Source: Ariolimax columbianus
Lineage: Eukaryota; Mollusca; Gastropoda; Stylommatophora; Arionidae
Assembly (NCBI GenBank): GCA_036924085.1
Contig: JAVGWX010000013.1
Location: 66,432,157-66,496,156, forward strand
DNA length: 64,000 nt
Direction of reading: 5' to 3'
Under the pieces are notes generated by a model. That model worked only from the letters and a program-made list of their open reading frames with translations. It was not told the origin of the DNA and did not search any database. Positions 43,815-55,249 of the stretch are shown here, piece after piece. The position numbers and the translations under genes are program-made. Position 1 is the first letter of the stretch. Each line of letters opens with the position of its first letter.

Positions 43815-46271
43815 CACGACAACATGAATACGGCACCTGAAGATCACATGATGGCCAAATTAACAATGCGTGAAATGGAAGAGGCTATGAGAACATTAAA
43901 GAAAAGGAAATCTCCCGGAAAAGACGGGATAACAAACGAAATGCTGATGGGGCTGGGCCAAACAGCGAAGAGGAAACTTCTATCGGTCCTGAACCAAAGC
44001 TGGAAACGGGGAATTGTACCCCAGGCATGGAAAGACGCAATACTGGTACCAGTGCCAAAAACAGGAAAGGACAAAACAGATCCAAATGGATGAAGGCCCA
44101 TCAGCCTACTGAGCTGTGTCGGCAAGCTGATGGAACGGATGATAAACACCAGACTGATGTGGCATCTGGAAGAAAAACGAATACTAATTCCACAGCAAGC
44201 CGGCTTTAGACAGCACAGATCCACTGAGGACCAGGTCATCCTCATAGCCCAGGAGATAGAAGATGCTTACCAGGCACAGAAACACACAGTAGCTGTTTGG
44301 GTGGATCTGGAAAAGGCATTTGACAAAGTCTGGAAAGACGGACTTAGAGTCAAGCTAAGAAGAAGTGATGTTTGTGGGAAAATGTACAAGTGGATCAACC
44401 ACTACCTCAAACAAAGAACCGCCAGAGTCCAAGTACAAGGGCAGATGAGCAAAAAGGTGACACTCGAGCAGGGAGTACCCCAAGGGGGAGTACTGTCACC
44501 CACACTCTTCCTGGTATATGTAAACGATATTACAGAGAATATACCAAGAAGAGTCCATAGCTCAATGTTTGCAGACGATCTGGCTATGTGGGCCTCTGAA
44601 AAGAATCTCACCATAGCAAGAAATCGGATGCAGACGGCCCTAACATCGCTGGAAGAGTGGGCGAACTCATGGCTGGTCAAAATAAACGAGGAGAAAACCA
44701 CATGCACAATATTCTCGCTCTCAATAAAACCCCAAAATACCAAATTAAGTCTAAATGGCAAATTCCTGAAGCGAAACGACAACCCAACCTATCTGGGAGT
44801 CACATTCGATCGGCGCATGACATGGAAAAGTCAGATCGAGAGAAACCGAATGAGAGCCAGGGAAAGAATGGCAATCATGAGGAAACTTGCTGGCACAAGC
44901 TGGGGAGCAGACGAAGGCATACTAAAGAAACTGTACACTGGAAGAGTGAGACCAGTTCTCGAGTATGGCATTGCGTCATGGACAACAGCAGCAAAGGCGA
45001 ACTTCGATAAAGTTAGCAAACTTCAAAACCAAGCCATGAGAGTTATAACAGGAGGCATGAAGTCAACGCCAATTGTAGAACTTGAAAAGATTACAAAACT
45101 GCAATCCATGACCGATAGAAGAGACTGCAGAGCCCAGCTGCAGTCAGAGAAACTCCGAAGACTGACTGACCATCCAATGCACCAGAGACTAAACAATTTG
45201 GGAAATGGGAAACTAAAGCGGAGAAACTTTGCAGAAATAGCCAAAGCAAAGATGCACGAAGATCCCATAAACGCACTAACAACACCAAAACCTATCACTA
45301 CTGTACGAAAACCTACCTAGAGGCAGGATATATTTCCAGAGGTGGTAGAAAAAATACCAGGTATTGGAAACAAAAACTGCCAGACTGAAAAAGAAAGGAG
45401 AGATACTACCCTAAGCTTCATTTCAAAAAGTTACCCAAGCATGGACTGGACCCATGCATACACCGACGGTTCTGTAACAAACACGACACAGAACGGAGGG
45501 GCAGGAGCATTCCTGAACCTACCAAATGGCAGAAAAATAACACTGTCATTCGCTACTGGTAAGTACACAAGCAATTTCAGAGCGGAGGCAGAGGCACTGA
45601 GGGCGGCAGTGGAAGAAATGGTGACACACAGTGAAAATGAAAGCCATATAGTCCTGCTTACAGATGCTCTCGCCGTAGTCACAGCGCTAAAAAGCCAGAA
45701 AAACACTGAGCTTAATGACTTAAGAGCAGCACTCTGCAAACTGTGCCAGCAGTCCGCACCAAAAAGGGTAGTGGTACAGTGGGTCCCATCACACTGCAAC
45801 ATCCAAGGCAACGAGGAGGCAGACAGACTGGCAAAAGAATGTGCAAGACTACCACAAACAGATACTAGTATGACGTACGAAGAGTCAAAACAGCTTATCA
45901 AAGCCAGATACATGACCAAATGGGAAACCGAACATACTGGTTACACCAAAAACGATGCCTATTACCAGTTGAACCGAAGAGAGCAGGTCGTTGTCTTCAG
46001 ACTTCGCACTGGCCCCAATAGACTGAGGTACCACCTATTCAACAAATTGAAGATAGGGTGTACCGACGAATGCCCGTGCGGTACTGGTAAAATGACCGCT
46101 GAACATCTGCTGCAGAACTGCCCGACATACGAGGATCAGAGAGAGCAGATGTGGCCATCACCAGTGGAACTGCAAGACAAGCTCTATGGCAGTGGCGACA
46201 GCCTCAGGATGACCGCCGCTTTTTTCGAAAAAATAATGGTTACTGTCTGACTGTGTACAAAGAAGAAGAAG
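43815..46271 (+). mobile_element. 5'-truncated I-type LINE insertion with target-site duplication
   Basis: The insertion is bounded by aaatcactcgaaag at 43801-43814 and 46272-46285, and ends in a (gaa)n tail. It lacks the endonuclease half present in the copy at 1-1.84 kb and starts in the region between endonuclease and RT. Because the target is a tandem repeat, the flanking match could partly reflect that repeat. Confidence 0.85.
43824..46250 (+). pseudogene. I-type LINE ORF2: reverse transcriptase, RNase H, zinc knuckle
   Basis: One frame of about 809 codons, interrupted only by TGA at 44091-44093 (where the 5'-half copy has Tyr in GYRPISLL) and TAG at 45318-45320 (Trp in the copy at 59.1 kb). 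RT motifs: RPISLLSCVGKLMERM, QAGFRQHRSTEDQVI, VWVDLEKAFDKVWKDGL, EQGVPQGGVLSPTLFLVYVN, and FADD at 44568-44579. RNase H follows: AYTDGSVT, FRAEAEALRAA, LLTDALAVVTALK and VQWVPSHCNIQGNEEADRLA, so the D-E-D-D set is present. The end has DECPCGTGKMTAEHLLQNCP, a Cys-Cys-His-Cys knuckle. The domain order suggests the I/Nimb group. With two point stops it is young but inactive. Confidence 0.93.
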
Positions 46272-46330
46272 AAATCACTCGAAAGGACTACAGATTCAGT
46301 TGTTCAAATCAGCTGCTGTCGCATCAGATC
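46272..46330 (+). repeat. Right-hand remainder of the LINE target minisatellite
   Basis: aaatcactcgaaaggactac agattcagttgttcaaatca continues the array found before the LINE. Confidence 0.85.
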
Positions 46331-46399
46331 AGACGAACATCCGCCAACTCAGATTGTATTCTTTCACGACTAGATGCAATACAGAACACCAGAGGTGAA

Positions 46400-46600
46400 C
46401 AAATGCTGCGACCTCTACAGGAGCTCTTCAGTGGCTGCCCTCCCAGTGTGGAATTACAGATAACGAGACAGCTGATTCCCTGCCTGCAAGCAGGTGACAA
46501 GATGGAGTAACGTATCCACACAAGGTCTTAACAAGAGACAAAAGCTATCATCAACAATCAGTACAACTCAAAATGGAGGAAAGACATGGATGTGAGCAAT
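46400..46600 (+). pseudogene. LINE RNase H remnant
   Basis: One frame reads LQ-WLPSQCGITDNETADSLP, the last RNase H motif. Another continues SYHQQSVQLKMEERHG-like. The zinc-knuckle end of what is probably the same element lies at 47.5-47.8 kb, beyond about 0.9 kb of other repeats. Confidence 0.65.
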
Positions 46601-46645
46601 GTTGTTGTTGTTGTTTTTGATGTTGTTGTTGTTGTTGTTGTTCGT
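46600..46645 (+). repeat. gtt microsatellite
   Basis: Run of gttgttgtt with a short interruption. Confidence 0.9.
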
Positions 46646-46979
46646 CCATCACGAGTGATGAGGACCTTTTCTTTCTTCACCTAGCCAGTCCTTCCAACCG
46701 AGTATTCTGTAATTCCAGGTTGTGGATGGGCGTGGAGACGGCTAAAGACGTCCGATTTGGGATCTGCATACTCGCAGGCAGTGAAAGCATGGAAAGTTCG
46801 CTTTACGAGACGGTGATCGTGATTGTCAGCAAATCCATGTATCTCATCCGCTTTATTGCTCAGCCAGGAGGCCCGCAACTGACGCAGTTTTTTTTACTGT
46901 AGTTTAGCTTGTCAGCGGACGTATGCTCTCCGCTTAGCCGCTCGCCAGTCGTCATAGGACTCGACTGTGTTAGTACTGG

Positions 46980-47235
46980 ATGAATGAAAAGAGAATGACT
47001 TGTGCGATGAATTTGATTTAAGTAAGGAAGGGTTGCGTAGTTCGTCGACCTCACTCTATCGCTCGAGTCCAACTTTAACCAGTGGCAAGACAAGTCAGGA
47101 CGACTGGATATGGACTCGTGTGCAGTGGATGACCACGGCTGCTCAAGTGTCTCGCCGTGTTCTGTGCGGTCCACACCGCTCAGCCAATTTACTGTCATGG
47201 TCGCCTGATGACGAGTTTCCTGCTTAGCTGGCTGG
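46980..47235 (+). repeat. Interspersed repeat family R4
   Basis: It resembles 58.56-58.80 kb: gaatttgatttaagtaagga, ccagtggcaagacaagtcag and gtgcagtggatgaccacggc have near matches there. No coding motif. Confidence 0.6.
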
Positions 47236-47344
47236 GCTTGAGAATGGCAGGGCAAATCTAACAAATTAGTCCCTGCTCTTGGCTTCCTACTTTTTCTTTT
47301 ACCACATCTCCTGCCCTTTTCTTACTGTGTGAACAATAGAGCTG

Positions 47345-47512
47345 ACCTAATCCACCAGCTCCACAGACACCAACAATCCACCAGCTCCGCAGACACCAAC
47401 AATCCACCAGCTCCACAGACACCAACAATCCACCAGCTCCACAGACACCAACAATCCACCAGCTCCACAGACACCAACAATCCACCAGCTCCACAGACAC
47501 CAACAAACCACC
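47345..47512 (+). repeat. 26-bp minisatellite, about 6.5 copies
   Basis: The unit is ccaccagctccacagacacc aacaat. It is inserted between two parts of a LINE remnant. Confidence 0.95.
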
Positions 47513-47514
47513 AT

Positions 47515-47775
47515 ATTTTGCCTGAGAATAGAAAGCTGCAGACTGTTGGGTCCTCTACATCGGTTCAAGACATCACACACAAGTGACTGCCCATGTGGAA
47601 CCGCAGTACAGACTGCTGAACACATTCTACAGGACTGTCCAGTACAGAGACCTACGATGTCAAACCTGGTCAGATGGAGCCGATATGATACAAAAGCTGT
47701 GGGGCTGCTACCCAGATCTGGAGAGGACTGTGGACTTCGTCCTAGCGACGTGAATACAGAAGCAGCATGACCAAA
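47515..47775 (+). pseudogene. LINE zinc-knuckle C-terminus
   Basis: The open frame reads GPLHRFKTSHTSDCPCGTAV, QTAEHILQDCPVQRPTMSNL and VRWSRYDTKAVGLLPR. Cys-Pro-Cys-Gly ... His ... Cys-Pro is the closing knuckle of RNase H-bearing LINEs. Different family from the 43.8-kb copy (HILQDCP rather than HLLQNCP). Confidence 0.8.
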
Positions 47776-48109
47776 AAGCCTGAAAGCAGAAGAAAAAGCT
47801 GCTACCTCCGCATTTAAAGGAGGATGCAATGGATCTCTATCTACCTCTGTCTCTTGCGTCGGTGGCCCAATCTGCCAGCCGTATCCATGTCCATCTCCTT
47901 ATACTATCCACCCACTTACATCGCTGTTTTTTCTAGCACGTTTGTCATCTATCATCACCTCCATAGACTTTCATAAGTGGGGGGAGATGCATGCATGGAA
48001 AACAACATTAACCATTTACAGCCTACTGTACCAAAAAGTCCAGGACATGGGAAGTAGCTCCGTATTTTTACATATTGACTTCAGTAAGAAATTCATAGAA
48101 AAAATACTC

Positions 48110-48250
48110 AGTTCATTTCAGTTCATCCCGTGACCTCTTGAGATTGTTAGGGCACCCCTGCTGACACCTCCACAATCCTGTGTCATGCATCTCTGTCTCC
48201 GGTTGCCTCCCCGGGTCGTAGGTTAGTTTATTCAACGATAATGTCTTCCC
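48110..48250 (+). repeat. Short interspersed repeat, shared with 58.84-58.96 kb
   Basis: tttcagttcatcccgtgacc and gttagggcacccctgctgac have near matches at the second site. Confidence 0.5.
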
Positions 48251-48279
48251 ATCGTTTTCTCGGGCGTCATCGCCTTCAC

Positions 48280-48362
48280 TTGCCCTGTATTATCCCCTGT
48301 ATTGTCCCCTGTATTGTCCCCTGAATTATCCCCTGTATTGTCCCCTGTATTGTCCCCTGTGA
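48280..48362 (+). repeat. 12-bp repeat (cctgtattgtcc), about seven copies
   Basis: Simple tandem array directly before a LINE fragment. Confidence 0.9.
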
Positions 48363-48753
48363 ATCATGGATGATTACCAAATCTTCCAGACAAAGAATCG
48401 AATCCTTCGAGTCAAAATGTTACAGAAAGATCCTCAGAATACCCTGGACAGAGAAAAGAACAAATGTAGACATTCGGCAAGAGTTGAGCATAGAGGAGAA
48501 CTGGTTTATCAATTCCATTTTGGCTAGAAAACACAAATACTTTGGCCACATCAAGAGACACAACGGTCTTGAGAGAACGGTGATGGAAGGTATGGTGCCA
48601 GGCAAAAGAGGAAGGGGTAGACCAAGAAGACGATGGCACCAAGATATCCAGGAATGCCTGGGTATTACGGAGGCTGGCGATTTGGCAAGGGAAAGAGTTT
48701 CTTTCAGACAGACTGTGATGGGAGTGACGTTCTATAAAGGACATGCTACATGA
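48363..48753 (+). pseudogene. LINE RT C-terminal fragment, open frame
   Basis: An open frame reads SWMITKSSRQRIESFESKCY, RKILRIPWTEKRTNVDIRQE, KYFGHIKRHNGLERTVMEGM and VPGKRGRGRPRRRWHQDIQE, ending HAT. This is the complete C-terminal block of a LINE ORF2 without an obvious break. The RT palm is missing upstream, so it is a 5'-truncated copy. Confidence 0.87.
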
Positions 48754-48769
48754 TTACTTCATCATTTCT

Positions 48770-49115
48770 GATACGATCTTTGTAGGTGATATTTAGGAGT
48801 CTTATAAAACATATCATTTCCATATCCTGGTTTTATCTCTGGAGGTCTGCTGTAATAGTCTATGTTCCGCAGGCGTAGAGAAATGTTGACAGGACCAGCG
48901 AGTGTATTAGTCTGGCCTTTATGACGAGGGAGAGTCGTTTATCTGTCCATATATGTTTCAAGTGCTGCTGTTATTTGTGCTATTCTGGCAATGACCTCGC
49001 GTGGCAAGTTCCTTTTCTCGCTGCCTTTTATTTTCCTGATCAATTTACATCTGGGTCGACTGGAGCTTGACGGTTGTGGGAAATGAATCCTATGCCTTTG
49101 TTGTGAACAGCGAAA
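48770..49115 (-). pseudogene. LINE RT remnant, strongly decayed
   Basis: Nucleotide similarity to the fragment at 5.5-6.1 kb (gaaatgttgacaggaccagc, gtcgtttatctgtccatata). Its frames are broken. Confidence 0.55.
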
Positions 49116-49221
49116 GTTCTATCACTAAGCTAATCATCCTTCTTCTTCTTCATCTTCTTCTTCTTCATCGTCTTCATTTTCTTCATCTTCATCTATCTTA
49201 CTTTGTCTTCTTATTCTGTAT

Positions 49222-49445
49222 ATTCCGTGGCGAAGTGGTTAAGCCGTCGGCCTCGTGATCAGGTGGTGTGGGTTCGACTCCGAACTCCGCCTTCTTTTTG
49301 ACGGGTGCTTGATGTAAAGTCCCCTGCATCTCGTAGCCCCCCCCCACCCCCCTTAGTCGTCTTGTCCTTGACTTGCCACTGGGGTCGGGCGGATCGAGAC
49401 GAGAGAGTGAGGATAAAAATATCGCTAGCAAAATAAATTATGCCA
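49222..49445 (+). mobile_element. tRNA-headed SINE, family 5 (Ser-tRNA-like head)
   Basis: The head reads ccgtggcgaagtggttaagc (A box), cgtcggcctcgtgatcaggt and gtgggttcgactccgaactc (B box), resembling a serine- or leucine-type tRNA with a long variable region. It is followed by about 150 bp of unrelated body including acttgccactggggtcgggc. The 3' side of the acceptor stem does not pair cleanly, so it is not called as a tRNA gene. Confidence 0.55.
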
Positions 49446-49559
49446 TCATCGTCTACGATGGACGGCGGCCTTTGCCTTTGATCTATTTATATATCCACTT
49501 CAACTGCCTTTTTCATAAATTTGTTGATTGTATGGAGGTGTTCAGTGGTTGAGGGCGCA

Positions 49560-50478
49560 GGAAGTTGAAATGCCTTTATTTCATGTGTTCGTGGATTATG
49601 AGAAGGCTTTCTATAGCATCGAAATAACTGCAGTGCTGTATGAGATGAGAAACCATGGAAGATAGAGAAGATAAACACCGCATGCGCAACGGATATTACC
49701 CTCTTCTATAGCCCGATCCTCATACCGATATAACGTGGCGTCCGACAAGAGTGATACAATCTCACCAAAGCTCTTTACATCTGCTCTTTGGGAGGGCTTT
49801 AAATTGACTTGGGGGATAGGGCATAAACATAGTCGGGGAAACTCTTACTCATCTGACGTTCGTTGATGACATAGTCATCGTCAGCCACAACCACCAAAGA
49901 AGCGGAGGAAAGCCTGAATGAGCTCAGCAGAGCAAGTGTTGCAGTTGAACTATAAATTAATTGAAAGAAAACTCAGTTCATGCTCAACGCCTTATGCCCA
50001 AAAGAAAAATACGCCTTGGAGATTGGTGCGTATAAATCGTCAATTCGTAGATCTACTTGGGTCAAGAGATCACAAACTCCCATTTAAAAAATCGGTAGAT
50101 CTCACTAAGGTTGGCAGCAGGCTGACTCAGGTTCAACTGTATTTACCCATACTGCAACAGATGCGAAATGTCAACGCTAGGGCTCACACCTTCAACAGTC
50201 TGGTTATTCCAGCCATGGTATATGGCTGCGAGGTGGGGAACCTACGGAAAGCGGATGCAGATAAACACCGCGTTGTCCAACGAGAGATGGAACGAAGATC
50301 ACTGCAGATCTCTTTTCGTGACCAAATCCGCAACGAAGAGAGCAGACGTCGAACTTCTTTCTCTGACGTCATAGATGTCACGCTGTTTCGAAAATACAGG
50401 TGGGCGGGACACGTGGTGCGCATGCCGGATAACAGGTGGATACGAATTGCGAAATTTGTGGTGGCCAAAAAACCTTAA
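49560..50478 (+). pseudogene. LINE reverse transcriptase fragment (palm to C-terminus)
   Basis: Frames give HVFVDYEKAFYSIEITAVLY, SDKSDTISPKLFTSALWEGF, LTHLTFVDDIVIVSHNHQRS, then VIPAMVYGCEVGNLRKADAD, VVQREMERRSLQISFRDQIR and RKYRWAGHVVRMPDNRWIRI. FVDD replaces FADD at the catalytic box, both Asp residues being kept. Deletions and frameshifts break it in at least three places. It ends at a poly-C run. The same tail type is seen at 15.1-15.6 kb. Confidence 0.85.
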
Positions 50479-50639
50479 ACCCCCCCCCCCCCCCCCCTTC
50501 CCTTCTCACTGGCAACCTAAGCTGAGCAGGAGAGATGTCATAACGGAGGCCATGTGCCCGACATGGTATGCCAAGGCACAAGAGAGAAATGAGTTTACTC
50601 ACCATTTGGCTACCTGGCATTAGACACACGTGCCTGATT

Positions 50640-51490
50640 GAATAACAGGATTTTGAGATTCATCCACACATCAAAGCCTTAACTCTCCCCTCCAACTGTT
50701 CGGTTATTATCCATGCTTGTAAACCATACAGCAATGATGAGCAGTGTACATATTATCGATCACCAATTTTTAATGGGCGATTTATTTTTTTAGATTTCGA
50801 TATTTGTCTCATGTTTGTGAAAACAGGTTTTTTGTCACACACATACTGCCAATTTTAAGATCCACTGAGCTAGTGAGTTATTAAGTTTTAGTTATCAAAA
50901 GCCTCCTCCGAGATACTGATACTGTTAATATCAGCCAAAACACAATGACCATTGTTAAATGATGTTATCGATTGTTTGATAAGTTTTGTGTCTAAGTCTG
51001 TCAATTAGATCAATATTATCTTGTTTATCAATATTCACAAAACTATAAAAGTCATCTTAATAACTTCAAACAGTTTTTAGTCGATAAAAACACAAATAGG
51101 TAATGGCTTAGTCGATCGCACAAGGGTAAAAACAAAACGGTACAAATTACAAGAAAAAGCTAGACGATGTAAAATGAGCGGCTCAAGTTCGACGCCATTT
51201 CAGGATGTTCCAGGAAAGTGTGGACCAAGACGTGCCAGTTATGAAATAGAGTTGAGAAAACCAGAAATGGTCAATATAATTGTGTAGAGGCAAAAACACA
51301 CAAAACATGAACAAATCACAAAAAACAAATCGCAAAAAAACAAACACACATCAAGATATGCAGATATACAAAGACGTAGATACACACAATAATTGAAAGA
51401 CAATAAGAAGATATAGATAACTACTTGGAATCCTGGTATTCAAACAAGCATGTTAACTTATGTTGCCAGGTAGCCGAGGACTATCAGTAG
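50640..51490. other. AT-rich sequence with no recognised feature
   Basis: No coding motif or known repeat was found on either strand. It is one of the longest unannotated stretches of the right half. Confidence 0.6.
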
Positions 51491-51499
51491 CAGGTATCT

Positions 51500-51815
51500 T
51501 AAACTTCCTGCAGCTTACTAGGCCTTGGGGAAGGTACAAATAATGTGGGTACATTTTTAACTTGAATTTTGAATTTTGTCCGTGCAGCGGCCGTTAAGCT
51601 AACGCTGTTGGATTTCTAACAGCCAAGAGATTTTTAATGTGCTCGACACTGGACACGGGAGTTCGATCTCACTACCCAGAGATCAGTCAGGATAATTTTT
51701 ACCCAGAAGATCCATTTGAAAAACAAATCCTGCTTTCCACCGTGATTCGAACCCGCGTCCTCCGGCAACTGAGGTGTACACCCTACCTCGAGACTTTGAG
51801 CCCCGAGAGATAAAA
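51500..51815 (-). mobile_element. tRNA-headed SINE, family 2, antisense copy
   Basis: Antisense body (tttctaacagccaagagatt, gatctcactacccagagatc) and head (cgtgattcgaacccgcgtcc, cctacctcgagactttgagc). Confidence 0.8.
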
Positions 51816-52284
51816 GTAAGAAAAAAATTGAAGGGAATAGACTGCGAAATGAGAAAGTATGCCTATAAAAACGTATACAAGGCATTCAAACCGTGAGGTT
51901 TAAGGCAACAAACAGTTATTAATCTAGACAAACAAACAACAGTTAAGGCTTTGCAATCACATCATGCACAAGAAAAAAACAGTATTTCATGAGCAATAAC
52001 AATTAAGCAATGCACAAGAGTTATATTTCCTGTTTCACCTGTCTGTTTTCTGTTCTTTGCTTTAATCTTAAACCATCGCAGACATAGAATCTTTTTCAGA
52101 AATTTATTGACAGAGCCTTGTAATTTTTAAATATTGAGTTTAGTCATCCGTCATGTTTTTTTCTCCACATAAAAATTACTCATTGGGAAAGTAATCAAAT
52201 GTAGTTATTGTCTAATTCGCTCAAGAATATATTGATCTTCCGGCTAGACTAGTCTAAACAGATTAATTTCTACATTGGGGATCA

Positions 52285-52625
52285 AGATGCTGAGCTGCGC
52301 ATGAGCTGCAGTGGTCAGCGATTCATAGCTGACTGCTAGCGTCAGGGCCAGCGGACCAGAGCTGCCAAGACCCTTCTACACCTCCACCCAGTGATCCTGG
52401 ATAACATTATGCAGCAGGGAAGACTGGCTAAGGAGAAGGGATCGAAGAGGGAATGCTAACCCGGTACTCAAAAAATGTTTGCTGAAGTCGGATGTGTTGA
52501 ACCGAAAGGTGCAAATATCGCAGTGAAGCTGTAAACAACGCATTCGGTTCTCTGGACTATATTCTGCTACTTAAGCCCTTTCAGGGTTTGGTACCGGGAG
52601 ATTCAGAACGAACGAAGCCAAGCCA
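52285..52625 (+). repeat. R1 repeat, full-length sense copy
   Basis: The most complete copy: atcaagatgctgagctgcgc, actgctagcgtcagggccag, gggatcgaagagggaatgct, tttgctgaagtcggatgtgt, and cgaacgaagccaagccaagc at its end. Confidence 0.85.
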
Positions 52626-52724
52626 AGCCATTTCTACATTGTGGTACTATTGGTAAGAGATAATGCACATATATAGATATAATACATGTATATATAAAAA
52701 GTAGATATATATTTCTTTAAAGCG

Positions 52725-53275
52725 TTAGCTAGGGAGTCCAAAAGCGAGCAATGGGAGGAGTTCATCAAAGGCATGAATAATGATAATACCTTTCAAAAGT
52801 TCTGGCACATGCATCGAAAGAAGAATGGACAAACTACAAGCCAGCTTCAACATTCAAGACACCACAGGAAGGCTCCTGAAGACAGATGAAGAGAAGGGTC
52901 TGAGTTTTTCAGTCGATATGTTGCCCAGACTGAAAAAGGCTACAGAGATGCCCGTCAGGAAACTCGGAAAGGCATCTTAGACGCAGACAATCAGGGGGGA
53001 GGGTTATGTAGACCGTTATCACTTTTTTATTCACTTTCGGTCATGTCCGCCAAATAAAGACGACTGATTAAATGGGAATCCAACGGTTAGGGATCGAGAC
53101 CCTGACCCCTCCAAGGACGACCAAACTCCGCTCGGATGACAGCAAATGTCGATCACTGATAGACCGGAAACTAGACTGAAGGAACCAGACCTGGAGGGAG
53201 ATAGTTGATACAACAGTCTCTGGTTTCTCCTTGTGAAACCTCAAAACTTCAGGATTGGCGAAGAGCAACCAAGTT
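52725..53275 (+). pseudogene. LINE ORF2 fragment from the endonuclease-RT linker
   Basis: The frame reads ESKSEQWEEFIKGMNNDNTF and QKFWHMHRKKNGQTTSQLQ, then a slip, then FFSRYVAQTEKGYRDARQET and RKGIL. The W..F......D....FW.......G pattern followed by F...Y....E is found just before the RT in jockey/I-type LINEs. The remainder is decayed. Confidence 0.65.
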
Positions 53276-53291
53276 AGTAACTAAGTCTTGT

Positions 53292-53745
53292 CATGGGGGC
53301 TCAATGGTCTCGAGGTAAGGTGTCCGCCTCGGGTGCCGGAGGTCGCGTATTCGAATCACGATGGAGACCGCGATTATTGTCACCTGGATCTTCTAGTAAA
53401 ATTTACGTGATCTCTGGGTAGTGAGATCGGACTAGCGTGTTCAGTGTCAAGCACGGAAAAAATTCCTTGGCAGTTGGAAATCGAAAAGAGTATGCTTAAC
53501 GGCTGCTGCCCGGACACAATTCAAATTAAAAATCTACCCAAGTTATTTGTACCTTTCCTCAGGTGGATTGTTAAGAGCAGCTATAGATGGCGTCTAGCTG
53601 GCTGCGGGTCTATTTATCTCCAGTGTTTGAGTCTATTAAGATGGACTCGTACATCAGCCAAAGCCACTCTCCAATAAACTGGTTGTATACATACTCTTCA
53701 GGGTCTTCTAAACCAGTATAAAAAATTCAAAGTTAAGTTACGACT
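53292..53745 (+). mobile_element. tRNA-headed SINE, family 2, full-length sense copy
   Basis: The head has gtctcgaggtaaggtgtccg (A box region) and gtcgcgtattcgaatcacga (B box). The body has gtagtgagatcggactagcg, attccttggcagttggaaat and gctgcccggacacaattcaa. The 3' end shares agatggcgtctagctggctg and gtcttctaaaccagtataaa with sequence at 40.7-40.85 kb. Confidence 0.85.
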
Positions 53746-53924
53746 TGTCCTATCCACTTGTACCGTAAAACATTAAAGATCCTCATTTCTCATGCGGTAA
53801 TGCTGTGTTAGGCACGCATTTTTTTTTATCAACGGCACACTAGGGGGGGGGGTGGGGGATGTGGGAGAGGGACGTTGTCAAGATCACCCCGGCGGCCATT
53901 ATTTATCCTGTTTAATCTGGTACT

Positions 53925-54060
53925 CAACTTTTAGGCTGGGTAGACACCTAAAGTCGTTACGCGTATTGTGAAAAATCACGCACCAACTGCGAACCAAACC
54001 CCGATCGCTCAACTGGGAAGCTGTATCGCTAACCACTGTGCCACCTCGACTATTTCTGAC
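53925..54060 (-). mobile_element. Possible tRNA-headed repeat
   Basis: In antisense it shows gctaaccactgtgccacctc (A box complement) but only a weak B box around gcgaaccaaaccccgatcgc. Single copy in the window. Confidence 0.35.
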
Positions 54061-54116
54061 GTAGGAAGCCGTAGTTTTCTGTCCAGGGCAAGAAACGTCA
54101 CTGAAGTAGTCGCCAT

Positions 54117-54295
54117 TTCACGGCGATTTAGAATATCCGCAACATTTCCTATCTAGCTTGTTCTCGGTCTGCAAAGGTTGCGAAAACCCGATACGCAGAG
54201 CGTTATAGGCGCACATAGATAGTTGGTCAGGCCGAATTCTCATTAGGTGCCCTAGATACTTGATTTTCTCTACATCAGTATATACAGTACATGGT
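54117..54295 (-). pseudogene. LINE C-terminal tail fragment
   Basis: The minus strand reads DVEKIKYLGHLMRIRPDQLS and MCAYNALRIGFSQPLQ, matching GHLPRLDPHQLPLMAYNACR of the 29.4-kb fragment. Confidence 0.65.
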
Positions 54296-54299
54296 CTTT

Positions 54300-55075
54300 T
54301 TCCAAGGATGTTTCGCACCATAAGAGACGTTTTGCAACATGAGAGACGTTTTGCACCATGAGAGACGTTTTGCACCATGAGAGACGTTTTGCACCATGGG
54401 AGACGTTTTGCAACATGAGAGACGTTTTGCAACATGAGAGACGTTTTGCAACATGAGAGACGTTTTGCAACATGAGAGACGTTTTGCACCATGAGAGACG
54501 TTTTGCACCATGAGAGACGTTTTGCACCATGAGAGACGTTTTGCACCATGAGAGACGTTTTGCACCATGAGAGAGGTTTTGCACCATGGGAGACGTTTTG
54601 CAACATGAGAGACGTTTTGCAACATGAGAGACGTTTTGCACCATGAGAGACGTTTTGCAATATGAGAGACGTTTTGCACCATGAGAGACGTTTTGCACCA
54701 TGAGAGACGTTTTGCACCATGAGAGACGTTTTGCACCATGAGAGAGGTTTTGCACCATGGGAGACGTTTTGCAACATGAGAGACGTTTTGCAACATGAGA
54801 GACGTTTTGCACCATGAGAGACGTTTTGCAACATGAGAGACGTTTTGCACCATGAGAGACGTTTTGCACCATGGGAGACGTTTGGCAACATGAGAGACGT
54901 TTTGCACCATGAGAGACGTTTTGCACCATGAGAGACGTTTTGCACCATGAGAGACGTTTTGCACCATTAGAGACGTTTTGCACCATGAGAGACGTTTCGC
55001 ACCATGAGAGACGTTTTGCACCATGAGAGACATTTTGCACCATGAGAGACGTTTTTAACCATGAGAGACGTTTCG
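54300..55075 (+). repeat. 19-bp satellite, about 40 copies
   Basis: The unit is catgagagacgttttgcac, with variants ggg for gag and aac for acc. Since 19 is not a multiple of three, all three minus frames stay open and repeat a 19-residue pattern (HGAKRLSWCKTSLMVQNVS). The array is flanked by a similar ~80-bp sequence on each side (about 54095-54175 and 55085-55170). Confidence 0.97.
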
Positions 55076-55164
55076 CGTGGATACAAAAATACGCGTCGCT
55101 GAAGAAGTCGCCATTTCACGACGACTTAGAATACTCGCAACATCTCCTATCTATCTTATTCTCG

Positions 55165-55245
55165 GTCTGCAACAACAAGAACAACAACAAGAACAACAAC
55201 ACGAACAACAACAACAACACGAGCAACAACAATAACAAGAACTAT
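55165..55245 (+). repeat. aac/aag microsatellite
   Basis: Run of aacaacaacaagaac. Confidence 0.9.
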
Positions 55246-55249
55246 AGGT

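Noticed and set aside
54118..55043. Three long minus-strand ORFs of about 250-276 codons
   Set aside because: They arise from a 19-bp tandem repeat without stops in any minus frame. No start context or domain.
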